Positions 8,411 to 17,746 of a stretch of 37,635 bases of DNA are shown here, in pieces. Both the position numbers and the translations under genes were made by a program. The notes beneath the pieces were generated by a model. It was not told the origin of the DNA. It saw nothing but the letters and a program-made list of their open reading frames with translations, and searched no databases. Each line of letters starts with the position of its first letter. The stretch's first letter is position 1. The DNA comes from Prevotellaceae bacterium UBA6974. Lineage in GTDB: Bacteria; Bacteroidota; Bacteroidia; Bacteroidales; Bacteroidaceae. The stretch lies in contig DJYQ01000026.1 in the NCBI GenBank assembly GCA_002450165.1, forward strand, positions 22,855 through 60,489, given 5' to 3'.

Positions 8411-8441
8411 CAAAGGTACATTGATTATATGAATTGACAAA
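8411..8441 (-). promoter_or_regulatory. promoter of tRNA-Glu and rpsT
   Basis: A textbook Bacteroidetes promoter on the minus strand: -33 TTTG (8441-8438), a 19-nt spacer, and -7 TACCTTTG (8418-8411). The start site would fall about 50 nt before tRNA-Glu. The remaining sequence up to recO (8442-8554) shows no clear promoter on the plus strand. Confidence 0.75.
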
Positions 8442-8554
8442 ATATTTTGGTAAAAAAATACAATCTGTTAAGTAAAATAGTGGGGCACAGATGCCATTAT
8501 GGCCATAAAAACGTAAATTCGCAATTAAGATTATGTGATTAAGGATGTATTCAG

Positions 8555-9277
8555 GTGGAAACGACAAAGGCTTTAGTTCTGAACTGTGTTAGGTACAACG
8601 ACAACGGGGTTGTAGTCTCTTTTTTTACCGAGAGGTATGGCAGCATATCATCTCTTGTCCGGATACCAAATACCAGGAGACGTAATGCTTTGCTGTCATT
8701 GTTGCAGAGGCTTTCCCTTGTTGAGATTGAAATTGATTACAGGGAAACGCGTGATATGCAGAGTATCAGGAATGTGTCTTTGTATTATCCTTGGACAAGT
8801 ATCCCATATAATCCGGTTAAGGCTTCTGTTGCAATGTTTATTGCTGAGTTCCTGTATAATGCTCTACGTTCAGAGGGTGTTAATGTCGGTTTGTTCAGTT
8901 TCTTGGAACAGTCTTTGGTATGGTTTGATCAGAATATGGAAGGAATAGCAAACTTTCATTTGCTGCTTCCTATAAAGTTGACTATGTTTTTAGGCATTAT
9001 GCCCAATATAGAGGGTTATCGGGAAGGTATGTTCTTTGATATGCAGTGCGGTGAATGTGTCGAGGTGCCTCCGCTTCACAGATATATGCTAGACAGGGAT
9101 GAGACTTCTTTTCTGCCAGTTCTTCTCGGAACTGACTATTGTCAGATGCATGGATTGGCAATTACCAGAGAACAACGTGGGCACATACTGGAGATAATCA
9201 TAATGTATTATCGCCTGCATGTGCCTGGGTTTCGTTCATTGCAAAGCATGGGAGTGCTTCGCGAGGTGTTTGCATAG
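8555..9277 (+). CDS. recO: DNA repair protein RecO
   Basis: RecO works with RecR and RecF to load RecA on SSB-coated single-stranded DNA during gap repair. The N-terminal OB-fold (about residues 1-78) reads TKALVLNCVRYNDNG...FTERYGSISSLVR, as in Bacteroidales RecO, and the helical C-terminal domain follows. Only one CxxC pair (CGEC, near residue 168) remains of the zinc site found in many RecO proteins. A stop codon lies just upstream in frame, so the GTG at 8555 is the first available start and it fits the family N-terminus. No obvious promoter was found. It converges on ftsZ with 22 nt between the stops and no visible terminator. Confidence 0.9.
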   Translation: METTKALVLNCVRYNDNGVVVSFFTERYGSISSLVRIPNTRRRNALLSLLQRLSLVEIEIDYRETRDMQSIRNVSLYYPWTSIPYNPVKASVAMFIAEFLYNALRSEGVNVGLFSFLEQSLVWFDQNMEGIANFHLLLPIKLTMFLGIMPNIEGYREGMFFDMQCGECVEVPPLHRYMLDRDETSFLPVLLGTDYCQMHGLAITREQRGHILEIIIMYYRLHVPGFRSLQSMGVLREVFA

Positions 9278-9299
9278 CCTTTGTCTTTACTGACTACAG

Positions 9300-10535
9300 T
9301 CAGACGTCTCCGTTCAGGTTTTTCAGGTCTTCCTTACTTCTGCGGCATGTTGGGGTAGCATCGACACGTGATATGACGTTGTCATCATCCATATTGTCGG
9401 TATTGAAAATAAAGATGTTGTGCTTGGGGTACTTTACTTTGGTATTACCCTCTCCGTAGTATGTATTGTAGAAATCATCCCACCATTCTTCTTTTCCCGA
9501 ATCTTCACCCACCGGGTCGGTGTTGTGGTCAATCATGCTTTGCAGGCCGAAACCGGATGCCAGAAGCGTAATCTTGACCTTGCTTCCCAGCGATGAGTCC
9601 GTAGCCATTCCCCATTTGATTTCAAAGTCCTGACGGAATTTAGCCATGAACTCGTGTATTTCATTCATTTCTTCCATCATCAGCGACTCATGATCCTTGT
9701 CTGCGCAGAAGTTTACGTTAAGCAGGACTTTCTTCGAGTTGAATATGTCATTGTGGTTAAGTAGCGGAGAGTTCAGGGCTTCGGCAATAGCCTTGCTTAC
9801 GCGGTTCTCTCCTTCACCAAACCCGGTGCTCATTATTGCTACGCCACCATCCTTCAGTACGGTTTTAACGTCCTGGAAGTCCAGGTTTATAATGCCATGC
9901 ATGGTAATGATTTCTGCAATGCTTTTGGCTGCAGTGGACAGGGTGTCGTCGGCACGGGCAAATGCGTTTATGACAGTCAACTCCGGATATATTTCTCTTA
10001 GCCTTTCATTGTTGATTACAAGCAGTGCATCCACGTGCTTAGATATTTCCTCAACACCACACAGCGCCTGTTTTATTTTCTTGATACCCTCAAACTTAAA
10101 CGGAATAGTGACAATACCTACTGTCAGTATGCCTGCTTCTTTTGCACATTGTGCTATAATTGGAGCAGCTCCTGTGCCTGTGCCACCACCCATTCCTGCT
10201 GTTATGAATACCATGCGTGTACCATCGTTCAGCATTTCTTTTATGGCATCGATACTTTCAGTTGCTGCTTCGCGTCCCCTGTCCGGACGGTTTCCAGCTC
10301 CCAAACCGTCCTTTCCTAATTGAAGATGGTTGGGGACTGCACTGTCGTCCAAGGCTTTCTTGTCGGTATTGCATACTACGTAAGATACGTCGTGGATGCC
10401 TTCGCGGTACATGTGATTAACGGCGTTTCCACCGCCACCGCCAACACCGATGACCTTTATTATACAGTTGTTTGTCTTTGGGATATTTATCAATGGCAGT
10501 CCCATGTCAAAATCCATATCATGCTGATAATCCAT
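9300..10535 (-). CDS. ftsZ: cell division protein FtsZ
   Basis: Tubulin-like GTPase that forms the division ring. The GTP-binding glycine loop GVGGGGGNAV (about residues 31-40), the tubulin signature AGMGGGTGTGAAP (about 117-129) and the catalytic loop region NLDFQDVKTVLKDGG are all present. The 411-residue length is usual for Bacteroidetes. The variable linker leads to a tail reading DATPTCRRSKEDL: the conserved C-terminal peptide normally has an aromatic residue where Cys is found here, and about ten further residues follow. Last gene of the dcw cluster, 20 nt after ftsA. No terminator is visible before recO. Confidence 0.96.
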   Translation of the reverse strand: MDYQHDMDFDMGLPLINIPKTNNCIIKVIGVGGGGGNAVNHMYREGIHDVSYVVCNTDKKALDDSAVPNHLQLGKDGLGAGNRPDRGREAATESIDAIKEMLNDGTRMVFITAGMGGGTGTGAAPIIAQCAKEAGILTVGIVTIPFKFEGIKKIKQALCGVEEISKHVDALLVINNERLREIYPELTVINAFARADDTLSTAAKSIAEIITMHGIINLDFQDVKTVLKDGGVAIMSTGFGEGENRVSKAIAEALNSPLLNHNDIFNSKKVLLNVNFCADKDHESLMMEEMNEIHEFMAKFRQDFEIKWGMATDSSLGSKVKITLLASGFGLQSMIDHNTDPVGEDSGKEEWWDDFYNTYYGEGNTKVKYPKHNIFIFNTDNMDDDNVISRVDATPTCRRSKEDLKNLNGDV

Positions 10536-10555
10536 AATCTTAATGTGTTAGGGTG

Positions 10556-11854
10556 TTAATCTTCTTGGTTTAATGCCTCTTGTATCCTATTCCACCAGTT
10601 CTTTTTTTGTGGTTTGGGCTCCTCCTTGACAGGTCCCGGTTCAGGTTTCGGTTCTGGTTCTACCTTAGGTAAAGGCTCCTTTGGTTTAGTATCTTCTGCC
10701 TTGTTTCGACTGACGCAATTTTGGTCACCATGCAATAGAAGGGCTACTAATGTATTCATACGCCCATTGTCTGCAAGGTGTATTCCGGGAGCTGTGCTTA
10801 TGTCAGATGGCATCTTTGCTATGCGGACAGTTTTGTCGGTATGCGAGAATTTCTGGAAAGCATCTTGCAGATAACGAATTTGTGAAGCACCTCCAGTAAA
10901 AGTGATGCCCGAAACTAATTTGTTCTTGTCGGCTTGCAGCTGACTCCATACATTCATTAGAATTTCCTCGTATCTTGCTTGTATGATGTCCGAGAGCTTA
11001 TCTTCATCTATACTTCGGTCATGTGATATTGAAATTGTCTTTGTATCTTCATTGGTTGTGAATGTTCTCCATGCATAACCGTGCCGTAGTTTTAAGGCTT
11101 CGGCCTCTTCGCTTTCTACAGACAGACAACTTGCAATGTCGTTTGTAACATTATTGCCACCGAGTGGGATTACGCACAATTTACGCAGAATGTTCTTCGT
11201 GTATATGCTTACTGTAGATGTATCAGCTCCCAAATCAACCAGCGCACATCCCGAACGTTTTTCTGCTGCACTCAGCAGGGTATCTGCCAAGGCCAAGGGA
11301 GCAATAAGCAGTTCAGCAATCTCATATCCTGCATCATGGACACATTTTTCAATGTTTTCCTGTAGTGAGCGGCGTGCAATTATATTCAGGAAGCGTGCTT
11401 CCAGCTGTTCTGCCTGCATGCCAACGACATCAGCCTCGGTACGTGAACCTACTTGATATTCCTGAGGAATGACCTCCTGAATTTCCGAATCCGCATAATC
11501 CTTGCTTCTGTTGGTGTCCATTATCTGGTCAATTATGGAATTCGTAACCTGCGTCTTCTCGGTAAACTGTTGCTGAACTTTATTGATGACGCTGTGTAAT
11601 GACTGCCCACTAAGACCGACATAGACGCGACGGATGTCTTGACTCAAATTTAGTGAAAGTTGTCCCAATACACGTGTTATGGCCTGTGTCGTCTTGTCTA
11701 TGTTGTCAATCACACCCTTGCGAATGCAGTTGTAAGCATTCTCTTCGACAATTGCCTTGATTTGCATTGTCCCATCTGCCATGCGCTGTCCCGCAATGGC
11801 ACGAACGGCTGTCGTTGCCAGTTCCAATGCTACGATAATGTCTTTGTCTGCCAT
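10556..11854 (-). CDS. ftsA: cell division protein FtsA
   Basis: Actin-like ATPase that tethers FtsZ to the inner membrane and recruits the late divisome. The N-terminal phosphate-1 region IIVALELATTAVRAI, the phosphate-2 region ALVDLGADTSTVSIY and the adenosine motif TFTGGASQIRYL support the call. A Pro/Glu/Lys-rich linker (about residues 385-415) leads to the C-terminal amphipathic helix KKNWWNRIQEALNQED, the expected membrane anchor. Length 432 is normal. It starts 15 nt after ftsQ and ends 20 nt before ftsZ. Confidence 0.94.
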   Translation of the reverse strand: MADKDIIVALELATTAVRAIAGQRMADGTMQIKAIVEENAYNCIRKGVIDNIDKTTQAITRVLGQLSLNLSQDIRRVYVGLSGQSLHSVINKVQQQFTEKTQVTNSIIDQIMDTNRSKDYADSEIQEVIPQEYQVGSRTEADVVGMQAEQLEARFLNIIARRSLQENIEKCVHDAGYEIAELLIAPLALADTLLSAAEKRSGCALVDLGADTSTVSIYTKNILRKLCVIPLGGNNVTNDIASCLSVESEEAEALKLRHGYAWRTFTTNEDTKTISISHDRSIDEDKLSDIIQARYEEILMNVWSQLQADKNKLVSGITFTGGASQIRYLQDAFQKFSHTDKTVRIAKMPSDISTAPGIHLADNGRMNTLVALLLHGDQNCVSRNKAEDTKPKEPLPKVEPEPKPEPGPVKEEPKPQKKNWWNRIQEALNQED

Positions 11855-11869
11855 ATTATTATTTTTAGT

Positions 11870-12598
11870 TTAATTCTTCTTGGTACATACAATTTGTCCG
11901 TTATAGCTCAGGTCAATATATGTGTATTTGTTCCATCCAATCTTGTCTAATCCCTCTTTACGGAAAAGAAGCAGTTTTTCCATCTTTTCCTTAATATTAT
12001 CACCATTACCTATCCTTATGCGGTGTTCTCCTGTCATGGGTATCAACTCGATATGTTGCTCGTCTATAACGTTTACCTGCTGGATTTCATTTTTCCATGG
12101 CTCGTTGTTGTCCAGGAATGATGCCAGAGGTAATAATTTGTCTTTTGCCAGTTTCTCGCTGATATTTCCGGTCATAAGGCATAGATCCAAATTGAATTTG
12201 CTGGCGGGCATTGTATTACCGCTTGCATCCATGTAGTATTCGGTGTCATCCGTAATGACGTGCATTATTGGTTTACGAGGAATCACCCGGATACACAGAT
12301 TGTGCTTTGGGGTAAAATAGCATTGGACAGAATCGATATATGCATTTTCACCTACAATCTGTTCTATTCTGTTAATGTTAATCTTGGAAATTGTCTGCCC
12401 TTGAGGTGAAATCTTCTTGTTTGCCAGGATGTCGGTCACGAACTCCTTGTTTAACAATGTTTTTTCAGATCTATCGCGTACTACTACGTCTACACCGCAG
12501 CAAACATAGTCCTCGTTCTTTTTGGATAAAGTTGCAACGGTAAAGACAAGGTACCCTATTACGCTTATCAGTAAGGTGATTTTTAAGGCAGTTTTCAT
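11870..12598 (-). CDS. ftsQ: cell division protein FtsQ (DivIB-like)
   Basis: Bitopic divisome protein of 242 residues: short cytoplasmic N-terminus, one membrane helix (about residues 5-24), then a periplasmic POTRA-like and beta domain. The part that opens with CCGVDVVVRDRSEK and contains the segment SVQCYFTPKHNLCIRVIPRKPI corresponds to POTRA. An ATG 26 codons upstream (12676) is open but would overlap murC by 53 nt and place extra polar residues before the membrane helix, so I chose the ATG at 12598, 25 nt after the murC stop. The family evolves fast; position between murC and ftsA is the strongest support. Confidence 0.87.
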   Translation of the reverse strand: MKTALKITLLISVIGYLVFTVATLSKKNEDYVCCGVDVVVRDRSEKTLLNKEFVTDILANKKISPQGQTISKININRIEQIVGENAYIDSVQCYFTPKHNLCIRVIPRKPIMHVITDDTEYYMDASGNTMPASKFNLDLCLMTGNISEKLAKDKLLPLASFLDNNEPWKNEIQQVNVIDEQHIELIPMTGEHRIRIGNGDNIKEKMEKLLLFRKEGLDKIGWNKYTYIDLSYNGQIVCTKKN

Positions 12599-12623
12599 AT
12601 AAGCCGTCGGTTTCTCTAAAATG

Positions 12624-13979
12624 TTATTCCAGTATTTTGGCAATTTCTCCCGAGAGATCTTCGATGTCACCGGCACCTAATGTTATAAGTACATCGAAGT
12701 CTTTCTTACGTACTATATCCAGTATTTCGTCTTTTGAACATTTTTGCTTGTTGACATTCTTTGCCAGATTGTCGTATATCAGATCAGAGGTTACTCCGGG
12801 AATTGGTTCTTCGCGGGCAGGGTAGATATCTGTGACGACAACATCATCCAATTGCGACAGGGCATTGGCAAATTCCATGTAGAAATCTCGTGTCCTGGTG
12901 TACAGATGTGGTTGGAAGATGACACGTATATGACGCCCTTCGTATAATTGCTTTATGCTTGCCAGACTTTGTCTGATTTCTTCGGGATGATGAGCGTAAT
13001 CCGATAGATATACCATGTCATCTCGTTTGATGCGAAAATCAAACCGGCGGTCAACTCCTCCGAAACTCAGCATGCCGCGGCGAATCTCTTCTTCTGTGAC
13101 ACCGGCAATCTGTGCAAGTGCCATGGCACCGATACCATTGTCAATATTGACCTTTACTGGTACTCCCAGTTCGATATCCCGAATATTTCCCAACGGAGAG
13201 ACGAAATCAAATGTGATACGCCCATTGCCAATCTTTATATTCTCGGCATGGAAGTCTCCGCTATCAGTACTGTATGTAAATGTAGTTACGCTTTTCTGAG
13301 TATTTGGCTGCATTTTTAATCCTGTGTGCAGTATTAAATAACCATTAGGCAGAATCAGGCTGGTATATTTTCTGAAGGATTCCAGATAGGCCTCTTCGGT
13401 GCCATATATGTCCAGGTGGTCCGCATCGGTGGATGTGATTATTGTTGCCCATGGGGTCAGCCAGTGAAATGACCTGTCAAATTCATCAGCTTCAATGACT
13501 ACAAACGGACTCTGTTTAGACAGGATGTAGTTTGTGCCGTAATTTTTAGTGATGCCGCCAAGGAAGGCATTGCAATCAACATGGCTTTGATGTAGCAGAT
13601 GGGCGGCCATGGACGATGTTGTCGTCTTGCCGTGTGTACCAGCTACGCACAGCCCTTTCAGTGACCGTGTCAATGTGCCCAGCACTTGGGCACGTTTCTG
13701 AATTTCGAAACCATTGTCACGGAAAAATTTCATTTCGGTGTGTGTGGCTGGAATGGCGGGAGTATATATAACCAGGCATTCAGCCTTGTCTTTGCAAATT
13801 TGGGGAATTAGATTGACATTATCTTCATAATGAATCAATGCGCCCTCTTTTTCCAATGCATTTGTCAATGGACTTGGGGTCTTATCATATCCGCCTACAG
13901 TAAGACCTAAATTTAGGAAATATCGGGCTATCGCGCTCATTCCAATACCTCCGATGCCTACAAAATATACAGCTTTCAT
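12624..13979 (-). CDS. murC: UDP-N-acetylmuramate--L-alanine ligase
   Basis: Adds L-Ala to UDP-MurNAc using ATP, the first step of stem-peptide synthesis in the cytosol. The three Mur-ligase domains are visible: the N-terminal UDP-binding GIGGIGMSAIA (about residues 7-17), the ATP-binding GTHGKTTTSSMA (about 115-126) with EADEFDRSFHWL, and the C-terminal domain with DYAHHPEEI. Length 451 is normal. It lies 15 nt after murG. No fused Ddl domain. Confidence 0.96.
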   Translation of the reverse strand: MKAVYFVGIGGIGMSAIARYFLNLGLTVGGYDKTPSPLTNALEKEGALIHYEDNVNLIPQICKDKAECLVIYTPAIPATHTEMKFFRDNGFEIQKRAQVLGTLTRSLKGLCVAGTHGKTTTSSMAAHLLHQSHVDCNAFLGGITKNYGTNYILSKQSPFVVIEADEFDRSFHWLTPWATIITSTDADHLDIYGTEEAYLESFRKYTSLILPNGYLILHTGLKMQPNTQKSVTTFTYSTDSGDFHAENIKIGNGRITFDFVSPLGNIRDIELGVPVKVNIDNGIGAMALAQIAGVTEEEIRRGMLSFGGVDRRFDFRIKRDDMVYLSDYAHHPEEIRQSLASIKQLYEGRHIRVIFQPHLYTRTRDFYMEFANALSQLDDVVVTDIYPAREEPIPGVTSDLIYDNLAKNVNKQKCSKDEILDIVRKKDFDVLITLGAGDIEDLSGEIAKILE

Positions 13980-13994
13980 TTTATGATTCGTTGT

Positions 13995-15119
13995 TTAACG
14001 TGTTTGCTTTTCTGTTTCATCCGCCAGTTTTAGGACTTCTTCGGCTATTATTCTTGCAGAGTCTAAAAGCGCCATTCTTCGGGCATTTGTTCCCAATACG
14101 TCCATTTTTTTTGTGTCTGCAACAGTTTGCAGTGCCAGTGGAATTAGTTTTTTTTCAGCCTCGTCATCACGAACAATAATTGCGGCCTCGCGATTGACTA
14201 ATGCCATTGCATTGTGCGTCTGATGGTCTTCGGATACGTTTGGACTTGGCACCAGGATACTTGGTTTGCCTAACAGACAGAGTTCGCTGATGCTACTTGC
14301 TCCGGCACGACTGATGACTAGATCGGCAATCCTGTATGCCTTGTCCATCTCTTTAATAAAGTCCATGACAACAAGATTTTCTGGTTTGCCTTTTTTTTCC
14401 AATTCGTTTTTTATGGTGTCTTTATAGTAACTTCCAGTCTGCCAGATAAACTGCACGTTTGATTCTTGGATTGCTTTTAGTGCCGAAAGAACGCTGTTAT
14501 TCAAGGTTCTTGCTCCCAAACTGCCGCCAATCATAAGTATCGTTGGTTTGTTGGAGCTAAGACCGAAAACCTTTGCTGCTTCTTCGCGGGTTATATCGCT
14601 GCATAATTCCTGACGTACGGGATTACCTGTGAGTATAATGTTCTCTTTAGGAAAGAAACGTTCCATCCCATCGTATGCAACACATATCTTACGGGCTTTT
14701 TTAGCCAGTGTCTTGTTTGTAAGACCGGCAAAACTGTTTTGTTCCTGAATTAAGCATGGAATTCCCATTTCGTAAGCTGCATTAAGTGTTGCGGCACTTG
14801 CATAGCCACCAACTCCTACTGCAACTTGAGGCCTGAATTCCTTGATGGTATTACGTACCATTTTCTTGCTCCTCAGAAAATCCAGAAGTACTCCCACATT
14901 CTTGGGGTTCCACAGAGGACGAATCAAACCTCGTACTGGAAGACCCTTTATCTCATAGCCGGCAGCCGGAACGCGTTGCATTTCCATACGCCCTTCTGCG
15001 CCAACAAACAGAATTTTGGCATTGGGACGTATTTCCTTGATGGCATTAGCTATGCTTACTGCAGGGAAAATATGACCTCCCGTACCACCACCGCTTATGA
15101 TAACTCTTGTTTCCTTCAT
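13995..15119 (-). CDS. murG: MurG N-acetylglucosaminyltransferase
   Basis: Peripheral inner-membrane GT28 glycosyltransferase that adds GlcNAc to lipid I to make lipid II. The first G loop SGGGTGGHIFPAVSIA (about residues 9-24), the second GGSLGARTLN, and the donor-site region GASSISELCLLGKPSILVPS all match. Length 374 is normal. The start codon overlaps the ftsW stop by 4 nt (ATGA), indicating translational coupling between the lipid II maker and the SEDS polymerase gene. Confidence 0.96.
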   Translation of the reverse strand: MKETRVIISGGGTGGHIFPAVSIANAIKEIRPNAKILFVGAEGRMEMQRVPAAGYEIKGLPVRGLIRPLWNPKNVGVLLDFLRSKKMVRNTIKEFRPQVAVGVGGYASAATLNAAYEMGIPCLIQEQNSFAGLTNKTLAKKARKICVAYDGMERFFPKENIILTGNPVRQELCSDITREEAAKVFGLSSNKPTILMIGGSLGARTLNNSVLSALKAIQESNVQFIWQTGSYYKDTIKNELEKKGKPENLVVMDFIKEMDKAYRIADLVISRAGASSISELCLLGKPSILVPSPNVSEDHQTHNAMALVNREAAIIVRDDEAEKKLIPLALQTVADTKKMDVLGTNARRMALLDSARIIAEEVLKLADETEKQTR

Positions 15120-16354
15120 GATTCCTTTGCTTTCTCCTCTACTACAGAAATTTCTGAATCTTCGTCTATCTTTTTGGCAGAGCGGCTTACGCTCAACATG
15201 ATTCCCATATATGCACAGTTAACAATGGTACTTGTGCCGCCTCGGCTGATTAGCGGAAGGGGTTGCCCTGTTACTGGCATGGCACCAACATCTACAGCCA
15301 TGTTGACCATTGCCTGTATGACCATCATAAGCGCTAGACCCATAATAAGATATGCCGGAAACAAAGCCTTGCATCTTTTTGCAATCACCATAGAGCGGTA
15401 TAGTAGTAAAAGATATAGAAGCATAACGAAACTGCCGGCAATAATTCCGCCCTCTTCTATTATAATGGCATAGATAAAGTCATTATCAGCATGTGGCAGA
15501 TAGTCTCTTTCGACCGAATTTCCCGGTCCTTTGCCAAGGATGCCACAAGTACCGACTGCAATCTTTGCATGTGTGACCTGAATATCTTCTGTGATATTGA
15601 AATCGTGTGGATCTTCGGGAATGTTACTGCCTTTTTTAATGCGGTTGGCCCATGTCTGCGCTCTGTGCAGAACGGGAACATTCTCCCGATGCCATTTTTC
15701 AAGCACATCATCGGGAATAGAATACACAGCTACAAATGCGAGTATGGCACCTCCGGCAAGTATACCACCGATGGACAATAGCCAGCGCATAGGAATTTGC
15801 GCATAGAATCCTATTAGATATAGTACAATGAATATGATGCCTGCGGTACTCAAGTTTTCCGGAGCGATTAATGCAAGAATAAGCAGAATTACCACTGCAG
15901 CAAGTCTGACGCCAAACGTACTTACCCCGTCTTTTGTGCGGAATGTACTGAAGACGAAAGCCGAAAACATTATAAGTCCTAATTTCGCGACTTCGCTGGG
16001 TTGAAAGGTCAGTGGACCAAGTGGTATCCATCGTGCGGCTCCATTCTTCTGTCCTACAAAATAGGCTATAATCAGCAGAACAAAGGATGCCAGTACCAGA
16101 ATCAGTCCTATCAACTTATATAACTTGCATGGAAGTATGTGCATTACCCATGCAATACATATGCCGAAAGCCACGATGCTACCATGTTTCATTACCGGTT
16201 CCCAATATGCACCATTGGAATATGTCATGTTGCTTGATGCGCTATAGACTTCTATAATAGAAATCATGCACAATCCCAGAAATATCATCCACAGAGTCAT
16301 GTCGCCTTGCATAAGACCCTTTTCCTTAAAGTTTTCTCTACTCCAGTTAACCAT
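15116..16354 (-). CDS. ftsW: SEDS peptidoglycan polymerase FtsW
   Basis: Polytopic SEDS glycosyltransferase that polymerises lipid II at the septum with its partner PBP (ftsI in this cluster). About ten membrane helices can be traced. The signature RWIPLGPLTFQPSEVAKLG and the late loop MPVTGQPLPLISRGGTS are both present; the catalytic Asp region in the large loop is around HNDF-type residues (LPHADNDFIYA). Length 412 is usual for Bacteroidetes. It starts 30 nt after murD. RodA is an alternative paralogue, but the dcw position decides for FtsW. Confidence 0.94.
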   Translation of the reverse strand: MVNWSRENFKEKGLMQGDMTLWMIFLGLCMISIIEVYSASSNMTYSNGAYWEPVMKHGSIVAFGICIAWVMHILPCKLYKLIGLILVLASFVLLIIAYFVGQKNGAARWIPLGPLTFQPSEVAKLGLIMFSAFVFSTFRTKDGVSTFGVRLAAVVILLILALIAPENLSTAGIIFIVLYLIGFYAQIPMRWLLSIGGILAGGAILAFVAVYSIPDDVLEKWHRENVPVLHRAQTWANRIKKGSNIPEDPHDFNITEDIQVTHAKIAVGTCGILGKGPGNSVERDYLPHADNDFIYAIIIEEGGIIAGSFVMLLYLLLLYRSMVIAKRCKALFPAYLIMGLALMMVIQAMVNMAVDVGAMPVTGQPLPLISRGGTSTIVNCAYMGIMLSVSRSAKKIDEDSEISVVEEKAKES

Positions 16355-16384
16355 TTCTTGTCGTTTTTTGCCTATGTTCCTTGT

Positions 16385-17716
16385 TTAAAGGGATCTTACC
16401 AATTTTTTGAACTGTTCACCGCGGTCCTCCATATTTTTAAATAGGTCAAAACTTGCACAGCATGGACTCAACAACACAGAATATCCGGGTTTTGCCATTT
16501 TTACGCATTCGGCAACACAATCCTTCATGCTGTGTGTATCTGCTGTCGGAATACCTAACTTGTCAAAGAACTTATGCAGTTTGGTATTATCTGCACCCAA
16601 ATATACGATACCTGCACACTTTTTCATTACCAGTTCCCGGATAGATTCATAGTCATTCCCCTTGTCTTTACCACCTATAATCAAGATTGTAGGAGTTTCC
16701 ATGCTTTCCAGAGCATACCAGCATGCATCTACATTGGTTGCTTTTGAATCGTTGATATAGTGTACTCCATTAACAATAGCCACTTTTTCCAAACGATGTT
16801 CTACACCTTCAAAGTCGGCAAGACTCTTTTTAAGTTCCGCATCACTTACACCGGCAAACCGAGTGGCTATTCCGGCAGCGAGTGAGTTATACATGTTGTG
16901 TTTACCATGCAAGGATAGTGATTGCTGTGGCATGTTGAACAGTTCTGGCTGTTCTATGGTATATGTTTCATCGTAAATATAACCAGCCATTCCATCTTTG
17001 CTTAATATAGAGAATGGACAAAGAATGGAATTGATTTTGTATTTTTTAATCTCTTCCTTGATAATTGGGTCATCAGCCCAATAGATAAACACGTCTTCCT
17101 CGGTCTGGTTTTGTATGATGCGCATTTTGGAATCAGTATAGTTCTGCATATTGTTGTCATATCTGTCCAGATGGTCGGGTGTTATATTAAGAAGAACGGC
17201 AATATTTGCCCGGAATTCGTACATATTGTCCAGTTGGAAGCTGCTGAGTTCTATGACATAGTGCGTATAGTTGCACCCTTCGGCAATCTGTAAAGCAAGC
17301 GAACGGCCGATGTTGCCAGCCAGACCAACGTTATAACCTGCATTCTTAAGTATGTGGTATATCAAACTGGTTGTCGTGGTTTTACCATTACTGCCGGTGA
17401 TACATATCATCTTGGCATCGGTGTAACGTCCTGCAAACTCAATTTCGCTTATGATTGGAATGCCTGCCTCCGAAGCCTTTATAACCATCGGTGCAGTATC
17501 TGGAATCCCCGGGCTCTTTATTATTTCATCTGCACACAATATATTTTCTTCAGTGTGCTTGTTTTCTTCCCATGTAATGCCGTATCTATCCAGTATCTCT
17601 TTGTACTGTGTCTTGATATTTCCCATATCGCTGACAAATACATCGAAACCTTTTTTGAAAGCCAGTACCGCAGCACCTACTCCACTTTCCGCTGCGCCAA
17701 GAATAACTATTCTCAT
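16385..17716 (-). CDS. murD: UDP-N-acetylmuramoylalanine--D-glutamate ligase
   Basis: Adds D-Glu to UDP-MurNAc-L-Ala. The N-terminal Rossmann-like domain begins RIVILGAAESGVGAA; the central ATP-binding loop is ITGSNGKTTTTSLIYH (about residues 105-120); NITPDHLDRYDN and the C-terminal INDSKATNVDACWYAL carry the conserved His, Asp and Lys positions of the family. Length 443 is normal. Spacing is 30 nt on both sides (mraY, ftsW). Confidence 0.96.
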   Translation of the reverse strand: MRIVILGAAESGVGAAVLAFKKGFDVFVSDMGNIKTQYKEILDRYGITWEENKHTEENILCADEIIKSPGIPDTAPMVIKASEAGIPIISEIEFAGRYTDAKMICITGSNGKTTTTSLIYHILKNAGYNVGLAGNIGRSLALQIAEGCNYTHYVIELSSFQLDNMYEFRANIAVLLNITPDHLDRYDNNMQNYTDSKMRIIQNQTEEDVFIYWADDPIIKEEIKKYKINSILCPFSILSKDGMAGYIYDETYTIEQPELFNMPQQSLSLHGKHNMYNSLAAGIATRFAGVSDAELKKSLADFEGVEHRLEKVAIVNGVHYINDSKATNVDACWYALESMETPTILIIGGKDKGNDYESIRELVMKKCAGIVYLGADNTKLHKFFDKLGIPTADTHSMKDCVAECVKMAKPGYSVLLSPCCASFDLFKNMEDRGEQFKKLVRSL

Positions 17717-17746
17717 TTATATATTATATATAATGTGTTGTCTCTA

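Noticed and set aside
9697..10323. 208-residue frame antisense to ftsZ
   Set aside because: Shadow of the highly conserved FtsZ GTPase domain; Ser/Pro-rich with no domain.
12599..12676. Upstream start for ftsQ
   Set aside because: Would overlap murC by 53 nt and add residues not needed for the membrane-anchored FtsQ layout.
14826..15473. 215-residue plus-strand frame across the murG-ftsW junction
   Set aside because: Both murG and ftsW are certain here; the frame has no family match I recognise.
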